Notes under the pieces: model-generated
What the model saw: the letters and a program-made list of their open reading frames with translations, nothing else
What the model was told of the DNA's origin: nothing
The model's database searches: none
DNA from: Labia minor
Taxonomy: Eukaryota; Arthropoda; Insecta; Dermaptera; Spongiphoridae
Reading direction: 5' to 3'
Length of the DNA stretch: 64,000 bases
Assembly: GCA_963082975.1 (NCBI GenBank)
Contig: OY720346.1
Span: 33,259,787 to 33,323,786, forward strand
Position numbers and translations under genes: made by a program
In this document: one piece after another, positions 47,901-59,100 of the stretch
Position numbering within the stretch: the stretch's first letter is position 1
Layout of the letters: every line of letters begins with the position of its first letter

Positions 47901-50677
47901 ATTTGAAGTGATATTTTTATCTCTATGGATACATCAAATAAAATGTCAAAGATACAAATTAACTGTATAATCTCAATTGAATCCTGCTTTTTAATAAATA
48001 TATATTTTTAAAAATTCATGTAAATTGTTACTAATTTTCTAATTCAAAAATAATTATTATTAATATTAATAATATTAATTAATACTGATAATTTATTTAA
48101 GCATAGACGGAACATTTATTAACTCAGAGAATAATGTTTTAAGAGACATCCTAAGACTGCATTAAAATTATGAAATGTAGTTATTTTAAAAATTAAATTT
48201 TAAATAATAATAATAATAATTTAATATTATAGAAATATAAAATAAATTTTTGCTAAAATGATTTCACTTACATAATTGATTGGAATAGAGAGAATTTTAA
48301 TAGGAAAGAGATTCATTGCAAATGAAATACCCCGAGCATTTGTAAATGTACCAACAAGTTCGTTGCATCCATTCAGATCGGCCATTCTTTGTACTGCTTT
48401 AATTAATTTTCTTCCCACACCTTACATCAATAAAAGAATTGTATTATTAAATAATTCAAAAAATACTCTTATCCATTATTATAATTATTTGCGGATAGGC
48501 CCTGAGCATCACGCATTTATTGAATTTCCCTTGAACTCGAGTCTTCAGTGTGGTAGACTGTCGTGCTAACAACTAAACCACTGAAGAATCTCATTATTAT
48601 ATATGAAATATATATTTTTAATTTTTCCGAATTTTTTAATTAGACTAAAACCACTTAAAATAGTTCACTCTTTGAAGTAATTAATTTCATATTTATTCAA
48701 ATAGATTTTAACACATAAACAAAACGTTTACTTTATGTATTTATTTTAAGATTGGGCAATTGAGGGTCTATAGTCTGTTACTAACGATATAGAGATCATG
48801 AAGTAGTACAGGAGAGTCTCTGATATTGTTTTTCCAATTTATCATTAATTTATTCCAACATATAATATATTTTGGGATTTATTTATATATTTAGAATTCT
48901 AATCAATCAGTCGTGTAGAATAGAATCGAAGGACTTTTGTATTCTATCTATGTATATACATTTTATGAAGATCACCGTCTTTTCTTTGAATGAGTACAAT
49001 AGAGTTTATCCTAAGATGAGGTTTACAAGTGCACCACAATCTTTATATAATATTTGTCTTAAACCAGAAAGAGGATTATCCTTGCAGGATTTTTGTGGTA
49101 GGACTTGATTCCCTCTCTTGTTATCTTATTTTCGTTATAATTTTCTTTCTAAAGGAGGAGATATTTTCTAAAGTACAATAACCCCCCATCATGAAATTAT
49201 TCAATGAAAAAATATTCCAAATATATATACATAAAAAACTATATTTTTTAACTATATAATAATACTAATTTATTTATTATTGTTTCTTATATAATTATAT
49301 ACCTTTATTACGATGTTCACGTAAGACATAACATCCATAAATTTCAAAATATTTTTCAAGTCCCATATCTAAATAATATTGTTGTATATTATTGTGAACA
49401 TATTGCCTCCATTCGAGTACATTCTCAAATGGTATATTTTTAGGCAATAAATCTGGACGTATTTCAAGAAATGATCTACTTGGCTCGATTGGATCGACAT
49501 CACGCGCTACAACCACACCAACCATTTTGCCAGTTACATCTTGAATGGCACACAAAGAAGTACCCGATTTCATCCAATTACGACAGATTTGTCCAAACAA
49601 TTCCAAACCCTGATAAAAAAAATCAAAAAAAAAAATCAACCTTTCAGAATCACTTCTTCTCTCACAATCCCTTTCTCTCTCTTAATAAATTCTTACTTTC
49701 ACATCTTGATCCAGTTCAAAATATAAGCAAACTTGCTCTTCTTTTACAAATCCATTAAGAATTAATTTGATAGCCTGAAACAAAAATAACAAATTATTAT
49801 TATAAATTTTGAATTTAATAAAAATACGAGTAAAAGTAACATTTTTCAAATAAATAAAAAAAATCGTTTTTTTTTCATGATATTTATTTCCATTTACTTA
49901 TTTATTTTTTTTAATTAGGTTTTAGTTTTATACATTATATAAATATAGATATACATATTATACAATTTATTACAGAATAAGGCCTAACGAGGTTTTTATA
50001 AAAATTTAAATAAATTACAATCTAGAATATTTATAAAAAATTTGAAATTTTTGCATAAATTATTAGAAATTATTTGTTAAATATTAAAAAAATTATATTT
50101 TTCCTTCGATAAACCAACATCCTCAAAATTTTTTACAAGTAATCTTGAGAAATTACAAAAATTTAAAACTTAAATTAATTAAATAGGAATTAGGTTTTAG
50201 GATATGGCCTCTTTTTGATTATATTATTGTTTGTCGATTCATTCTTTTATAAGACAAAATAGTCTACAAAATAAATAATAATATTAATAATAATAATAAT
50301 TATAATTATTATATTATCATAATTAAAAATTCTATATAATAGAAATCTTTTGTTTTTTATTATATTGTTTTCCAGCCCTTTATTATGTGATTTTAAATCT
50401 TTTTTATGAGGGAAGAAAATTAATTATATAAACTTTATAGAAAATGGATCCCCCTCCATTTAAAAAAAATAAATTTTTGCTAGTATAATAAGAATATGAA
50501 TATAATATATAGTTTTATGAAATTAAAAGTAGAAACCTCTTCAATACGATCAGGACAAATATTCTCAATTCTGTACGAACCAAATTCTACAAAAGCCCAG
50601 ACAAAAGGAAAATATTTAGATTCCTCTTGCTCCACAACATCACTTGTTTGTGAAATTTTATTAAAATCTTCAGCCAT
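44923..50677 (-). CDS. GNAT-family N-acetyltransferase (5 exons, 248 aa)
   Basis: Acetyl-CoA-dependent N-acetyltransferase, closest in look to the arylalkylamine/dopamine N-acetyltransferase-like proteins of arthropods; the substrate cannot be read from sequence. Exons, in coding order: 50537-50677, 49697-49774, 49303-49609, 48272-48420, 44923-44994; total 747 nt, all phases agree. The N-terminus is MAEDFNKISQ; an in-frame Met twelve codons upstream (50713) is an alternative start. The core strand is GKMVGVVVARDVDP. The acetyl-CoA loop REHRNKGVGRKL (R-x-x-G-x-G) is split by intron 3 right after its first glycine codon base. The C-terminal strand is GYAVIKACVIVQKDL. Intron 4 carries a young LTR retrotransposon in the opposite orientation, which might affect splicing or termination. 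A 5'-LTR-like remnant lies downstream of the stop. Length fits the family. Confidence 0.87.
45040..45265 (+). repeat. 5' LTR
   Basis: 226 bp, begins TGTTGTATATTT and ends AAAATACATAACA. By eye it is identical to the copy at 47630-47855. Confidence 0.95.
45354..47600 (+). CDS. Gag-protease fused to integrase C-terminus (748 aa), RT/RNase H deleted
   Basis: Retrotransposon polyprotein. Residues 1-240 are a retrotransposon Gag (FAISEYQSTDESSVADYFKR, then LLHGLESREICDEI). Two Cys-rich knuckles follow near 270-305 (CSGCGGYHPRNKC; CHTCRKKGHIAKVC). An aspartic-protease active site MELDTGAPCG is near 350, and a protease/RT linker (LTGPPATLHLKPDSKPV) near 480. At about 46873 the frame jumps from the start of RT (EVPLALR) straight into the last part of the integrase core (SAPYHPATNGQAERYVQ) and a C-terminal chromatin-binding-like tail (GDLHYEIDF...HVDQI). 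RT palm, RNase H and the first integrase catalytic Asp residues are absent, yet no stop or frameshift exists. It cannot replicate alone; mobilisation in trans by a full relative is inferred. Confidence 0.9.
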   Translation: MPDETVTPELLQTLSTLLAEALKKATTSNLPGQSQQTIQPRPPPFAISEYQSTDESSVADYFKRFDWALNLSKITEDRHADYARVHMGPEFNTALKYLVSPNEPETISYDDLKETLIKHFDKPTNKYVESIKFRHIVQKKGESVANFALRLKQGSTKCEYGDFADRMLIEQLLHGLESREICDEIISKNPQTFDAAYEIARTLETTRKTSNEVKDKTHLPTELMNKLDYRKPKLKNSNRYQPLSRSVSRERQQYSQSNLSFNDKKSVGLKPCSGCGGYHPRNKCRFINATCHTCRKKGHIAKVCRANKKESPKTEEESPTEKVYVLSKINQVNESSSKHIIAVKIDGKSCSMELDTGAPCGIMNIKNFNKIKSNFILEKSDRNFKSYTGHPIKCLGFTTVNVGIGKITKKLNLYIIEGDFDSLFGREWIAPFASEIDFAKLFSQINTLATSKPKISSEQKSHLDSILSRYSYIFGDVPGKLTGPPATLHLKPDSKPVFARAREVPLALRNSGVKYHKRSAPYHPATNGQAERYVQTIKNALKVMSTTRESLQRNLNEVLRQFRRAPHTATGQSPSILFLGRHKRTRLDLVKPENISITIGKKQRSEFIPRYREFHANQDVYFLSGNPRMDKWIPGRIINRLGDLHYEIDFNNQHYKRHVDQIKKRETAEPYQLHSNPQDQQRRIHFYDGQHRDSTIIPSAPCVPPEAPQITSQTPRQIQVRASLPGTPPQMPRRSHRQTHPPRRFSPS
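47630..47855 (+). repeat. 3' LTR
   Basis: 226-bp copy of the 5' LTR, preceded by the polypurine tract and followed by the gaata target duplication. Confidence 0.95.
48478..48593 (-). repeat. tRNA-derived SINE, copy 3
   Basis: Best preserved head: on the - strand TTTAGTTGTTAGCACGAC, CACACTGAAGACTCGAGTTC and AAGGG (box B-like CGAGTTCAAGG), ending in CCTATCCGCAAATAATTAT. Lies in GNAT intron 3 between exons 48272-48420 and 49303-49609. Confidence 0.75.
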
Positions 50678-50884
50678 TACTCGCGAATAAAAAATGCTCA
50701 GCAACGCAAACAAACACTAAGTTAAAGAATACAAACTAAATTTTAAGTGAATTTATGTTAAATTATTAATTATAATGCCAACTGAGTTTATAGTCCACCT
50801 CTCAGTGCATTTCCAAAAAATAATTATTATTATTATTCATAAATGTTTTTTCTTAAAAAATGAGTATGTATACAAATTATTATT

Positions 50885-51050
50885 GTTGAACAGGCAAACA
50901 CGCGACCCACCAATCCTAATTCTTATTAAACACCCCGACTGGTAATGAAGTAATTCCTGACGGTTATCCCGTTCCAGTCGGACAGGGAGCCGAGAGGTTT
51001 TTAGCGGATAGTTGGTATACCCAGAAGGATGGACTTTGGGTAACTTTAAA
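50885..51050. repeat. G+C-rich structured module beside the mariner relic
   Basis: A 150-bp block with far more G+C than its surroundings. CCGACTGG (about 50937) and CCAGTCGG (about 50974) form an 8-bp inverted repeat, and within it GACGGTTATCCCGTT makes a smaller hairpin. No ORF on either strand looks real. It may be the end of an unrecognised retroelement or a structured RNA-derived repeat. Confidence 0.4.
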
Positions 51051-51094
51051 TAGGTTTTTCTCTCTAAAAAAATATTTAATTTATTAAATTTTCA

Positions 51095-51370
51095 TTACAT
51101 TACAAATCTGGTGAATACGGTTTTTGAGGCATGATTACGGTGTTGTTTTTGGTCAAAAAATCACGAACAAGCAATGATGTGTGAGCTGGTGCATTATCGT
51201 CATGCAGAATCCATTATTTATTTTTCCACAATTCCGATCGTTTGAGCCGTATTGCTTCACGCAAACGTTGCATAATTTTCTTGTAGTATTCCTTATTAAC
51301 AGTACGACCTGATGGCAAGAACTCATGATACACCACGCCATTGTAATCGAAGAAAACAGTCCCTCCCCTG
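51095..51370 (-). pseudogene. mariner transposase relic (C-terminal half)
   Basis: The - strand reads, in order, FFDYNGVVYHEFLPSGRTVN, KEYYKKIMQRLREAIRLKRS and then, past a break, WILHDDNAPAHTSLLVRDF, LTKNNTVIMPQ and KPYSPDL. These are the second and third catalytic regions of Tc1/mariner transposases (HDDNAPAHTS and PYSPDL). At least one in-frame stop lies between ELWKNK and the WILHDDN block, and the N-terminal half is absent. A hAT-end fragment borders it at the 5' side. Confidence 0.82.
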
Positions 51371-51372
51371 AT

Positions 51373-51421
51373 ATATTATTTCAGAAATGTGCCCGACTGT
51401 TGAAAAAGGTTGCCGACTCCT
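51373..51421 (-). mobile_element. hAT-like terminal fragment
   Basis: On the - strand it begins CAGGAGTCGGCAACC and continues with TTTTTCAACAGTCGGGC, a typical hAT end. It abuts the mariner relic; no partner end was seen. Confidence 0.4.
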
Positions 51422-52435
51422 GCGTTGGAGCACTTTATTCCATTTTTAACGCAAAAATTAATACAGATTCTTTCAAAAATCGAAGAACACACAAAAACGT
51501 GACTAACTTTTTCACTTGTCAAAAACAAACTAATAATCCAAAAATGGCTGATAATGTCAACATATGAGAAACATATGTGTAACATAATAAAAAAATAATT
51601 TCACACATCCCGCGAAAATTCAAAATTCACCTTTTCTTTTGAACTCGTATTGAATTGAATTTTGAACTTTTAATTATCCTCCAATTAATCGATTGACTCC
51701 AAATTTGAAATCCTTGTATAGTGACGGAAAAATATTATAGGGTTGTTGTCAGCCTATCAACCGGTTTACATTTTTACATTTTTAATCACTGTACATTCTT
51801 CAAAATATTAATTTATCACCGAATCCACTAAAAAAATGAATAATTAGTGGTAATTGATTAATTACAAATCCGGTTTGAATAAACATTTGCAAAGGTTTAA
51901 TGACTTTGTTAAGAGATGGAATTTCTTGTTATCGAGAATAAAGATATTAAAATGAAGAGTTATAAGCTTCAATGAAATTTAATGTAATGATAGATATAGG
52001 ATCATTTCTAGTAATTATAGTAAAGAAATGTATGTGAGAAAATATCATAAAATTAAAAGATACTTAAATGTGATTTGATTTATATTTATTGTCAACATAT
52101 ACTCTATTTATAGTTATATATTTTTTCAATTTTTACAACTAATTGGATGACTATACGTACCGTATTTTCATATTTGTAGACCGTACCGTCGTTTTAATAA
52201 AAATGTCAATCTTGTTCCGTTTGTAACAATCTCTAGTAAAAACTAAAATTATATTATAAAAACTAAAACTAAAATTATATTGTGAGAAGTTTCATGTTAA
52301 TGTGTTGAAAGATAAAAATCCACGGTGTGAGATACCTCATCAGAGAAAATATCTCTCTCCATTTATACAAATTTTTGTATCGGTTCTGTCACTATAAAAT
52401 AATCGATTGCAGAATTAGTATGTTTATCTAATAAA

Positions 52436-52556
52436 TTTTAAGAGGGTAGGGATTGGAGGGTTGTGGATCCGAATAGGGATACTTAGATAAGTGTGGTTGC
52501 TACGGCCAAGAACTTTCGAGTTCCGCAAAGCCATAGAGATAGGTAGATAGATATAA
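52436..52556 (+). repeat. LINE 3'-end fragment
   Basis: Shares GGCCAAGAACTTTCGAGT and the tail TAGATAGATATAA with the 3' end at 2120-2172. It is consistent with a severely 5'-truncated insertion of the same LINE family. Confidence 0.6.
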
Positions 52557-52809
52557 TACATTTTTTTCAGCTTAGTTTTTTATGAATACATAATATTTTT
52601 CGAGTTGAGAATTAGAAGGGGAATTATTTATGAATAATATATGAATTTTAATGTATAAGTAATTTTAATTTAACTTTTAATAAAATTTAATTAATGAGAT
52701 CTTAAATTGAATCAATAGAATATTTAAGCTTAATTTTAGCTTTAATTAAAGCTTAATTCTATTTAAAGATTTTAATAAAAAAATTATAAATATAACATAT
52801 CAGTTAATG

Positions 52810-53062
52810 CAGTGGTTTCCAACATTTCTGAACCAGCACCTCCCTTTTTTTAAAAAAATTCTTGCGCCCCCTTAATCTTTGTAATAATCTAATTTCATAA
52901 ATTAAGTAATTTATTTAATGGGCTACAAAATAACACATACACATTACACACAAACACACACTCAATTAAGCAAAAACATATTATAGATTTTAGAAAAAAA
53001 TTGGTTCTAATACATTCGCGCCTCCCTTACAAGTCTCGCGCCCCACAGGTTGGAAAACACTG
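52810..53062. mobile_element. hAT-like MITE, older copy
   Basis: 253 bp between CAGTGGTTTCCAACA and GGTTGGAAAACACTG, inverse ends of hAT type with internal GCGCCCC/GCGCCTCCC blocks. No convincing 8-bp target duplication (agttaatg against aattttat), so it is old or rearranged. Confidence 0.6.
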
Positions 53063-54042
53063 AATTTTATAAAATTAAATTTTTATTGAAATATCTTTTT
53101 TGAAAATTCACTAATAAAATCTTCATTTTAATTAATAAAAATAAATAAATTATCAATTAATTCTTGATTAGCGAATGATTGAGGGATGATTTGGGTGGAA
53201 AGGTCACACAGCGTTTTACCCTACGCCCCTACGCAATGAATAGGATCTGAATGCGTTCGAGTTGCCAGGCAGAAGGCTAGAGGAGGTTTGGTCAGGCGGT
53301 GGAGGGGAAAGGAGAGGGGCAGAGGTGTGCGCTCTTCGGCAATTAATTAAAAATCATTCAAGACACACCGTCAGGCAGGTGGCCAAGCGGCGGAGGGAAA
53401 ATAAGAAGAAATTTATTATAAATAAAAATCATATCAATAAAATATAAAGACAAATATTAATTTGGTTTATAACGAATGGTGTTTTTGAAGGGGAAAAATT
53501 TTCGACACATTAAAATAGGTCCAAGCACGGTGAAATAGGACTTTCTAAGGGTAAGTTGACGCACGGCGAAAATGATTTTTTGCCCGGTGTAATAGATTTT
53601 TTTTCACGATGAGTAAGACAGGGTGAAACAAGATTTTTGCACTATGAAAAGAGATTATCCAACGGTAAGTGAAGACAGTTACAGAATATTTTAATAACCA
53701 ATGGTTACAAAAAAACTGTAATTGGTATGAAGATGTGACCGTTGGGTACCCAAGTACCAGTGATGGGCTTGAGGCTACCAAGACCGTATAAAAAAGGAAC
53801 ACACTCTCAGAGAAAGGTTGCCAGTTGGCCAATTTTAAATGCTACACTAGAATATGCAAGAAAAATGGGCAAATTTTGATGAGTTTAATAAAATTGATAC
53901 TTATAAATCATGAAAATTTAGATCTATCTAGTTGTTCCTGTCCATACTACATGAAGCATCTTATGACGTATTATGGTCACTACGTGACGTAATCAAAGAT
54001 ACTGTTCTAACACCTCTTTTTAAAAGTGAAATAGTCTTTTTT
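53063..54042. other. Mixed tract with an ACGGTGAAATAGG-like periodicity
   Basis: A G/A-rich piece (53240-53330) and then, at 53510-53670, loose repeats of CACGGTGAAATAGG / CGGTGTAATAGA. No convincing gene; the - strand open frame at 53545-53832 matches nothing I know. Confidence 0.4.
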
Positions 54043-55288
54043 ACTATCTGACTAGATATAGTATTGCGATCACGAAAATTTTCGATGTTGAGATTTTGAT
54101 GTTTTTATACGTTTTGAAGGTTCATGTATCATTTTCACTAAGGTTGAGAAAAATGTCTGTCTGTGTGTGTGTGTGTGTATGTGTGTATGTAGACAAGATT
54201 ACGCAAAAACGGTTTGAGCTAGAATCATGAAATTTGGTAATGGTCATTATTCAAAATTCGTAGTTTTCTATCAACTTTTGAGAAATGTAGTTCAACCGGA
54301 AGAGGGTCATTATCTACAAAGTTTTGATTTTTTTTCCTCTAAAGTGACCGTAAAAATAATAAGTTGACCTGTGGCCAGGTCCGAACGGACCGACGGTTTG
54401 AAGTAAATTAATTTCCAGCTACAGAAACAATTTCAAAAAATTTTAATATATCTATTAATGTAATAAAAAACAGATATGGATACATAAATAATAAGTATAA
54501 AAATTTTTAATTTTATTTGATTTATAATATATATGAAAGACCAGGCTGTGACGTCATGAATGACTGGATGACGTCATATAATTTTAAATCAAGAAAAAAC
54601 TAATAAATATGATTTTCCCGAGGATAAAACCAATACAAAGTGCATGATTCGTGGTGATATATAAAAAAATCTCCTCATGTGAAATTTGGTGTGAAAATAA
54701 CCCTTTCCTTCCTATCGTCGATGGCTAATACTACCACTTCCGGTTTCCGGATTTGCACCAAAAGTTGATCAATTCATCCCACTGATGCATTAAGTAAATA
54801 TACCAAATTTCATCAAAATCGGTTGAGCCGTTCAGGCTGTACACATCTATACGGACGGACAGACGGACAGACGGACGGACAGACATCATGCTAAAAATAC
54901 TTTTTTCTGTTAAGAAAATGCATGATTCGTGGAGAAATGTAAAAATCTCCACATGTGAAATTTGGTGTGAAAACAATACCTCCCTTACTATCGTCGGTCG
55001 GTAAAAATATGTTTGATAATTTTTCACATGATTAAAATTGTATAAAACTGCTATATATTAATAGAATTTCAACTTGATTGAATCGCTGAAAGTACCAGAA
55101 TGAATTTTTTAACACTGCAAATCTCACACGCCAACACGTGACGTAGTGTCATCAACAAAGAGCCAAACATGCTCTGGTTTAATAAATATTATTAATTAAT
55201 TTTAATTTATAATTTATAAATAATAAAATTTAATTTAAATATAATATATGTGTTAATTCAAATTGCGAGATAGTCGAGTGGAGACACA
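54043..55288 (+). repeat. Repeat family A, copy 5, split by a family B element
   Basis: Left part 54043-54358 and right part 55007-55288 align to copies 3 and 4. The break lies after GACCGTAAAAATA and is filled by a family B element at 54361-55006. Confidence 0.87.
54361..55006 (-). repeat. Repeat family B, copy 4, nested in family A
   Basis: Full-length reverse copy. Its insertion inside family A copy 5 gives the relative age: this B insertion is younger than that A copy. Confidence 0.88.
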
Positions 55289-55354
55289 TTTAATGTTTAA
55301 TGTATTTCTGAAACGTGAAATTTCATTTTTAACAGGGTTATATATATTTTTCTT

Positions 55355-55650
55355 TAGTTTGTTTTATAACCACTTGGGGCGCTAAACAGTGTTTCAAAAA
55401 ATTAACATTGAGTGTCTGGTCTGTTATGATACTCTGGCTGGTAGAGCTTTCCCCTAACAATATAAAAAATATTTGTATATATATTATTTATTTATTTATT
55501 TATTATTGAGGACCACAAGTTCCATTCATTTTAATCAGATTGATACAATGATGTAACATTTAATAATTGTAATAAATAATTAAAGAATTGTATATCATTA
55601 TTTTCTAAAAGGGTCGAGCGAGAGCTCGCTGTCCCAGGTACCAAGTAATA
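55355..55650 (+). repeat. Repeat family D, copy 2
   Basis: Same order of blocks as 26128-26385, ending GAGCGAGAGCTCGCTGTCCC and AGGTACC. Confidence 0.75.
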
Positions 55651-56153
55651 TATTTGTAAAAAATATATATAAATAAATGCATTTTATAAATTTTCATTTT
55701 TATAGAAAATTTTTTTTAGGTTCATTATTGATATTATTATATTTTGAAAAAAGATGGGATGGTAATTGTTAAATTATAAATTGTCTGAAATTATCACCAT
55801 CTCTCTTAAAAGAGTCTACAGAATATAAACATTTTAAAGTTTATATAACTTTGACAGAAACAATTCCTTCAATTTTTATTAATTTATATTATATATAATT
55901 ACTAGTAAATTATATAATAAAATAATTTATTTTATTCGAAGAATTTTTCTAATCTTGAAATATTAATCCTTCAAATAAGTTTGTTAAGTTGACTAAAAAA
56001 AAATTAATATGTACACAGATAAATATTTGTTCTAAATAAAAGATTAATAAATATTAAAAAATTCAATAATAAATTTGAAAGTATGTTATTTTATTTTATT
56101 TTTTTTTTACCCATAAAATTAAATGAACACAAAACGAAAAGAATTTTTGTATT

Positions 56154-59100
56154 TTAACCAACTTTAATAATATCGTCTTTAATTATATAGGGGGGGACTT
56201 TGAGATTCAATGGCGCTGGACCTTTTCGTGCTCTCCCTGCCCCATCAAAATGACTTCCATGACAGGGACAATAGAATCCAAAAAAATCACCTGTACATAA
56301 ATTAATATTTAATTATTAAATAAATAATATTATCAAGATTACCATTAAAAGAATGAAATTATGATTTTTTCTTTGTTGTTATTCATATGTTTTATTCACC
56401 TTGATGGTGGATTGGTACACAACCTAAATGAGTGCACACGCCGATTAAAACCAACCATTCAGGATACGGGCATCGGACATCATCAGGCTCAGGATCAACT
56501 AATATGGAGAGATTTAGCTGTTTTTCTCTTTCAATCATTTCTGGTGTCCTTAATAAATTGAAAATTTGTTAATTATCACACATCCCTTTAAATTACAAAA
56601 TTCTTAGATATTAGTGGCGAACATAGTTAATGAATTTTTTGTTTGTGTGGGGGAGAGGTCCAATTATTATGGTAATAAAGAAGTGAAACTCAATGTTTTT
56701 ACATTAGTTTTGAAAGCTAAATTAAACTGGATTCTTTAATGAATAATGTTTTTAAAAGTTTACAGAGTTTAAATAAAATGAATTTTGACAAAATGGTTTA
56801 ATAATAATAATTTGACTCACTTTGGTAAGATTAGATACATATTTTCTATTTCAAGAGGAGATCGGGTCTTTTGCTCACTCACTCCTCCCTTTATCTACAC
56901 CCCTTATGGGAATATTAGAGACTAGAAACCAATTATGAAAACATGCTGATTATCCAATAAATATTTAATAAATTAATTTTATCTTGAATAATTTTTGGAT
57001 TAGAATTTGAAATTATATAAAAATTAAAATACTTAGGTTCTGAAATCACAAAGGATAGTAATATTCGAGAAGAGTTTAAATCGGGGTTGCAATCGGGTAA
57101 CGACTGTTATCATCCAGCAAAGGGGCTCAAAATTATTATCAAAGGGAATCAAAATTAAAATATATAAAACAATTATTTTGCCTGTTGTGTTATATGGCTG
57201 TGAGGCATGGTCTATGACCCTGGAAAACGAGAGTAGATTAAGAGTATTTGAGAATAAGATTCTTCGGAGCATTTATGGGCCAAAGAAAAAAAAGGAGTAA
57301 TCGGGGAATGGCATGACCTCTATATAGTTAGAATTATAAAATCGAGAAGGTTGCGATGAGCAGGGCACGTGGCTAGAATGGGAGAGGAAAAAATGGCGAC
57401 AAATATATTGGTAGGGATGCCGATTGGAAAACGCCCGATTGGAAGACAAAGGACGCGGTAGGTGGACAATGTGAGAGAGATCGGAGAGGGTTTGGTTTGG
57501 ATGGTTGTGGCCAGTTGTGGCTTCAGAGAGAAATTGGAGAAATAGTTAGGGTTATAAAATCGAGAAGGATGCGATGGCCAGGGCATGGGAGGAATAGGGA
57601 AAATTATTTCTACAAAAGTTTCATTCAAGCAATCTTTTAAATATTTTAAGGAAAATATTTTTGAAATGTTATTTATTTAAAAAAAAAATATTCAAATAAC
57701 CAAATTATTAATTATAAATTATAATAACATTTTAATTAAATTTTTCTATTATTATATTAAAAAAATTTCACAAAATTTCAAAAAATTTTATCGTTGAATA
57801 GCAATTTTTCTAAAAATATACGAAAAATTTCTATTTTTCTAAGGATATACGAAAAATTACTATTTACCGCCATTCATAAGGGAATGTACACACACACAAT
57901 ATATTAATAATAATAATCTCTCCTCTAAGCCCCTCTTTCCCTTCTCCTTATTAATATCGTCATAATATAAATATTACCTGTGCCAGATGAAAAGTGGTTT
58001 TCCACGCCATTTATAAACTTTACACTCATCTACTGGAATATCCGCAGTTTTGATTTCAATATTAGCAAGAGCAAGGACATCAGCTGAGGCAGACATGGAA
58101 CTCAGAAAATGCCACAAGCTCCATTTCGCTCCTACTAAAATTGCAGTGTTGGTTGCAAGGAGAACAAGTGCTGATTGGAGTTTACGACTTGAATCACTGA
58201 TTCTTGCACTCTCACGAGGATTCATACATCCATTTTTACGATATTTATCATAATTTGGATATTCCCAATCATTATGTAGAGATCGAATGAAGAAACCTAA
58301 AAATATTTGATTTCTTTATTATAAGATACATGTGGTCCATTGTCTGTGAGAATAAATTCAGGTTTTTTAAAAAATAAATTTCTAATTTAAGATATGGATA
58401 TGACTTGGAATTGGATGATCGGATATACCACTTTAAGTAATTAATTTTATAACATTTTGTAGTTTTCTTAAAAGTAACTTTAACAACTTTGATTCAATTT
58501 GGATAAACATATGGCAAATAAAATATCTTTAAATAAAACATATTTTATCAACTCTAAAATCCTCTGGAAAGGCTTGAATGGTAAATCTTCAACACGGGTT
58601 CCTTTTAAGTACATTTAATGGTTTGTACTTTTGACCAATCAAGAGTCACATTGTTTTAATAGGAAAAGAAGATATGCACAAAAAATAAACAAATCATAAA
58701 ACAAGCAATCGTCAAAGAGAGAGTGTAATGATAAATATTATATATAAATTAACAATTTTACATTACTTGGCATTACTTTTTATTTTTGAATTTAATAAAA
58801 TTAAAGGATAATAAATATGTCTAAGGTTGTCTATCTGTTTTTATATTTTCAAATGAAAGGATCGAAATAAAATTTGTCTACATAGTTTAATGTCCGGAGA
58901 AGATAAACTTTATGTATTTTGGGATAATAGAATATTTACAATTTTTTTAATAAATTATTAAATAAATTAGCCGAAATAAATATTACAAGAACAATACAAC
59001 AAATGGTTGGTATATAATAGAAAAAATGCAGAAACTAGATTGAAATAAAATGTGTCAAGATTCAACATTTCAATTCATTCCCGAAAATGAACAGACTTGG

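Noticed and set aside
53545..53832. 95-codon - strand frame with a hydrophobic start
   Set aside because: No family recognised and it overlaps a loosely periodic repeat tract; too weak to call.
54731..55027. 98-codon - strand frame with RPSVRLSVRIDVYSLNGSTD
   Set aside because: It is the (GTCC)n-bearing repeat family B; the same peptide look appears in all copies and reflects the repeat, not coding constraint.
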